DNA from: Akkermansiaceae bacterium
GTDB lineage: Bacteria; Verrucomicrobiota; Verrucomicrobiia; Verrucomicrobiales; Akkermansiaceae
Direction: 5' to 3'
Assembly (NCBI GenBank): GCA_011524615.1
Contig: WTJZ01000311.1
Span: 13,963-22,873 of the forward strand
DNA: 8,911 bases
Numbering within the stretch: the stretch's first letter is position 1; every line of letters starts with the position of its first letter. Both the position numbers and the translations under genes were made by a program. Positions 6,236 to 8,911 of this stretch are shown here, in pieces. Under the pieces are notes generated by a model. That model searched no databases. It was given only the letters and a program-made list of their open reading frames with translations, and was not told where the DNA came from.

Positions 6236-7540
6236 CTAGACTAATCCAGGGAGCACCCCAGAGGAGTCACCAAAGTGATCTACATTGACGCCGGAACCCT
6301 GTAATATACTCAGCCAGAGGTTACACAGAGGGGTGCCAGCCTCCTTAGCGATGTAGTTTTGCCCCTGCATCTTGAGCGCCCCACCTCCTGCGACCAAGCT
6401 AGGACAATTATCTAGATTATGCCCAGAGCTCAGATTACTACCAAAGGTGATCGTACTGCTATCAAAGAGGCTCTTCCCATTAGCCTCTTTTGAGGCCTTG
6501 AGCTTATCAAAGAATTCTGCGAGCAACTCAGCATGGGCGAGATCCCTCTTCGTAGACATGATCCTCTCCTTATCCATATGCTCTCGGTAATGGCTTAATC
6601 CATGCGATGAGGCCCCTATCCCAACACTCTGCAGAAAGGTATCTGCGGGCATACGATATGTCATCACTCTAGTAGCATCCACCTGCATCGCGGCGACCAT
6701 GAGGTCATACATGATTCTCACCTCTTCTTTCCCTTCTAATGAGAGGCTTGGCTCCTTCAGGTTTTCCGGCAACTTCTTAGGCACACCGATCCAGCTTTCC
6801 TCCTTAGCGATACGTATCTCTATATCTCGCAGAGATTGCACATACTCCTCGAGCTTATCCCGATCATCATGATTGAGCTTATGGCGTAATGACTTCACGT
6901 CCTTGAAGACCGTATCCAGAACACTACGACGCTTCTCTAGCTCCGCCTTTTGTTGCTCTATCGACACCTTTGGGTTAGAAAACATGCGATGGAAGACATC
7001 ATTCGGGTTCTCAATCGCGGTCATCGGCTTCCCCGCTCTATCCCATGAGAGAGAGAGCCCCTTACCATGTCCTGATCCAGCGCCTTCCAGCTTTTTCCCA
7101 GAGAACTGCATCGACGCAAAGCGCGTCTTTAACCCCAACTGTTCCGCAGCCACCTGATCCACCGAGATCGTATTATGAAAGCTCTTCCCCGATACCGCAT
7201 ACTGATTGGCTCCTGTAAGCCAAAAGGTGCTACCTGAGTGTCCATTCCGCGAGAACTGATGGGTCAGGTTCTGAATAATAGACAGTCCATCCTTATGTCG
7301 TGCTAGAGGTGCCAGCCCGTCAGGTAATTCGTAGCCTGCCCCCTTCTCACTGAGCTTAGGGAACCAAGCACTCTTAGTGACCCCAAACCCCATACCTAGA
7401 AAGACCATCCTCTTCGCCTCTCCCGGAGCTTGTAGGATCTTAGACGCAGGCCCAGCCATGAGTGATTGCATAAATGGGAGTGGAATCATCGCCATACTAC
7501 TGGCGATAAACTGTCTGCGGTTATACTGGGAGTAATTCAT
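6236..7540 (-). CDS. DUF1552 domain protein with Tat signal
   Basis: A 434-residue protein of the DUF1552 family, abundant in Planctomycetes, Verrucomicrobia and some Myxobacteria, with no established biochemical activity. The N-terminus has a twin-arginine signal (RRQF at 8-11, hydrophobic stretch 11-29), so it is probably exported folded. Family features are HSGSTFWLTG (101-110), an Asp/His-rich middle, a charged helical segment at about 194-250 that may be coiled coil, SSGHNLDNCPSLVAGGG (371-387), and a C-terminus LCNLWLSILQGSGVNVDHFG (405-424) ending in GVLPGLV. Folded export often means a bound metal or cofactor, but no specific site can be named. It starts six bases after the DUF1592 gene stop, a pairing seen repeatedly in these phyla, which suggests the two act together. 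No Shine-Dalgarno is visible before the ATG. Confidence 0.88.
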   Translation of the reverse strand: MNYSQYNRRQFIASSMAMIPLPFMQSLMAGPASKILQAPGEAKRMVFLGMGFGVTKSAWFPKLSEKGAGYELPDGLAPLARHKDGLSIIQNLTHQFSRNGHSGSTFWLTGANQYAVSGKSFHNTISVDQVAAEQLGLKTRFASMQFSGKKLEGAGSGHGKGLSLSWDRAGKPMTAIENPNDVFHRMFSNPKVSIEQQKAELEKRRSVLDTVFKDVKSLRHKLNHDDRDKLEEYVQSLRDIEIRIAKEESWIGVPKKLPENLKEPSLSLEGKEEVRIMYDLMVAAMQVDATRVMTYRMPADTFLQSVGIGASSHGLSHYREHMDKERIMSTKRDLAHAELLAEFFDKLKASKEANGKSLFDSSTITFGSNLSSGHNLDNCPSLVAGGGALKMQGQNYIAKEAGTPLCNLWLSILQGSGVNVDHFGDSSGVLPGLV

Positions 7541-7546
7541 AGCGGA

Positions 7547-8911
7547 TTATTTACGTTGGAAGGTGGGAGAGAGGACGAGTTGCGTGATGAGATCGTTCAG
7601 CTTATACCCCTCAGGCTGAGTTCTCTTCAGAATCTCTACCGTGAGATCCTCATCGATAAACTGGTAAGGGCGACCCAAGCTATAAGAGAGCAACTCCTTC
7701 ACTAAGACTTGCGCAAACTTATAAGACTGCTTGTAAACCGCTAGTCGTAGGCCATAGAAGTCATGAAAGTTATCTCCAAACGGAAGATTCCCCGTAGCCT
7801 TAATCGGCACCTCTCTCTCCCGACCATCCTGACTCATCAGTTCGTTGAGACGCCAACGCCCCGCAGCATCAAACTGCTCCAATCCATACCCCACAGGATC
7901 AATAAATTTATGGCACTGAGAGCACTGAGGCGCCTCTTGGTGGAGCTTCACCTTCTCCCTCATGGAGACGAACTCTGTCTCGAGGCGCTCAAGCTGCGGT
8001 ACATTCGGCGGAGCTGGGGGAGGAGCCATATCGAGCAAGTGTCGGAGGATCCATACCCCTCTCTCTACAGGTGAACTCTCATCCCCATTCGACCCCATTG
8101 CGAGAATTGCGGCCATCCCGAGGAAGCCCCCTCGCGGAGTGCCTGGAGGGATAAACTCCTTCCGAAACTCATGCCCTTCCACCCCGCGTAATTCATAGTG
8201 GTCCGCGAGCACGTCATTGATGACGATGTAGTTCGCCCCTAACAGATTCTTTGATGGTAGATCGTTCCTGATCACATGCTTCACACTCTCGAAGACCTCC
8301 TGCCGTGCAGATTCCATCACCGCATTATCGAACCCATTGTGCTTCTTCGTATTAAAGGGGAATAATCCGAGTCGATCCATGCCTAACCACTGAAAGCAAA
8401 AGCCCTCAATGAAATGGTCTGCCCGATCATCCAGTAGCAGTCTTGCTACCTGTTGCTCTAGAACCTTTGGCGTATTTAACTGCCTGTTCTGAGCCAAGGC
8501 TACCAACTCCTCATCTGGAGGACTACTCCATAGGAAGTACGAGAGCCGTGATGCTAACTCCATCTGACTCACGATCTTGCCCTCAGGTACCTCCGCCTTA
8601 TAGAGAAAGCTCGGAGACGTTAGAACCAGAGCCATCGGATCCAGCAGAGCCTCTCTCAGAGACATGCCTTGCTCACGGTTATCGTCGAACTGGAGTACCA
8701 GGCTTCTGAGGTAGAGCGGGTCTGGCTCTCTCCCTCGAAACGCCTTCTGTGCCAGTCTCTTCAGCACATCTGTCGCATAGCGCTCCTCCGACATCCCGGA
8801 GGGCTTCTCAGGCATAATCTCGGCCATCTCTGGCGTGTATCCAGACTCGGCCTCAGATAGCTCGACTTCTACCCAATCGACCCATACCCCAGGTGGAGTA
8901 TGGACGATCTT
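7547..8911 (-). CDS. DUF1592/DUF1588/DUF1585 cytochrome-like protein (5' end beyond window)
   Basis: The C-terminal 454 residues of a large planctomycete/verrucomicrobial-type protein. The frame is open through base 8911, and the first visible residues (KIVHTPPGVWVDWVEVEL) match the segment these proteins carry before the DUF1595 region, so the Met at 8827 is internal. Domain order in visible numbering: DUF1595 about 45-108, DUF1592 about 115-240, DUF1588 about 250-355, DUF1585 about 380-454. Within DUF1588 the motif CSQCH (330-334, bases 7910-7924), followed by KFIDPVGYGLEQFD, is a CxxCH c-type heme attachment site. Heme attachment would place the protein in the periplasm. Full-length relatives usually also have an N-terminal cytochrome (PSCyt) and DUF1587 region, which would lie outside. 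The function is unknown in the family; a redox or sugar-oxidising role has been inferred from context. First visible gene of the likely operon with the DUF1552 and hydrolase genes. Confidence 0.9.
   Translation of the reverse strand, partial: KIVHTPPGVWVDWVEVELSEAESGYTPEMAEIMPEKPSGMSEERYATDVLKRLAQKAFRGREPDPLYLRSLVLQFDDNREQGMSLREALLDPMALVLTSPSFLYKAEVPEGKIVSQMELASRLSYFLWSSPPDEELVALAQNRQLNTPKVLEQQVARLLLDDRADHFIEGFCFQWLGMDRLGLFPFNTKKHNGFDNAVMESARQEVFESVKHVIRNDLPSKNLLGANYIVINDVLADHYELRGVEGHEFRKEFIPPGTPRGGFLGMAAILAMGSNGDESSPVERGVWILRHLLDMAPPPAPPNVPQLERLETEFVSMREKVKLHQEAPQCSQCHKFIDPVGYGLEQFDAAGRWRLNELMSQDGREREVPIKATGNLPFGDNFHDFYGLRLAVYKQSYKFAQVLVKELLSYSLGRPYQFIDEDLTVEILKRTQPEGYKLNDLITQLVLSPTFQRK

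Overview
The window looks like a chromosomal segment from a member of the Planctomycetes-Verrucomicrobia-Chlamydiae superphylum, most likely a verrucomicrobium. Two things point there. First, a ddl-ftsQ-ftsA-ftsZ division block, which classical planctomycetes and chlamydiae lack in this form. Second, an adjacent DUF1592/DUF1552 pair, typical of aerobic, polysaccharide-degrading Verrucomicrobia and Planctomycetes. Base composition looks roughly balanced. The taxonomic call is an inference from gene content, not from a marker alignment.

All seven genes lie on the minus strand, so transcription runs from high to low coordinates. The window opens (high-coordinate end) inside a DUF1592-type cytochrome-like protein (7547-8911, 5' end missing). 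Six bases later comes a Tat-exported DUF1552 protein (6236-7540), and then a secreted two-domain hydrolase with an SGNH/CE3-like esterase and an alpha/beta-hydrolase (4609-6171). These three look like one envelope or periplasmic operon. It closes with a candidate intrinsic terminator at 4541-4585.

A candidate sigma70-type promoter (4474-4502) and a good Shine-Dalgarno then start a second unit: ddl (D-Ala-D-Ala ligase), ftsQ, ftsA and ftsZ (3' end beyond base 1). This is the distal part of a dcw (division and cell wall) cluster. Ddl supplies the D-Ala-D-Ala end of the peptidoglycan precursor, FtsQ is the divisome scaffold, FtsA is the actin-like membrane anchor and FtsZ is the ring-forming GTPase. 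The mur genes usually found upstream of ddl are replaced here by the unrelated esterase operon.

The points most worth a second look are: the altered T7 synergy loop of FtsZ (two of three catalytic-loop positions changed); a strong hairpin with a competing alternative pairing in the 85-base ddl-ftsQ gap; the absence of Shine-Dalgarno sequences at ftsZ, ftsQ and the DUF1552 gene; the break in dcw synteny at ddl; and the double-hydrolase fusion with a non-canonical nucleophile elbow. I found no clear new defence or mobile system, no tRNA or rRNA, no CRISPR array and no insertion sequence. No stretch longer than 300 bases lacks a gene; the largest gap is the 168 bases between ddl and the hydrolase.
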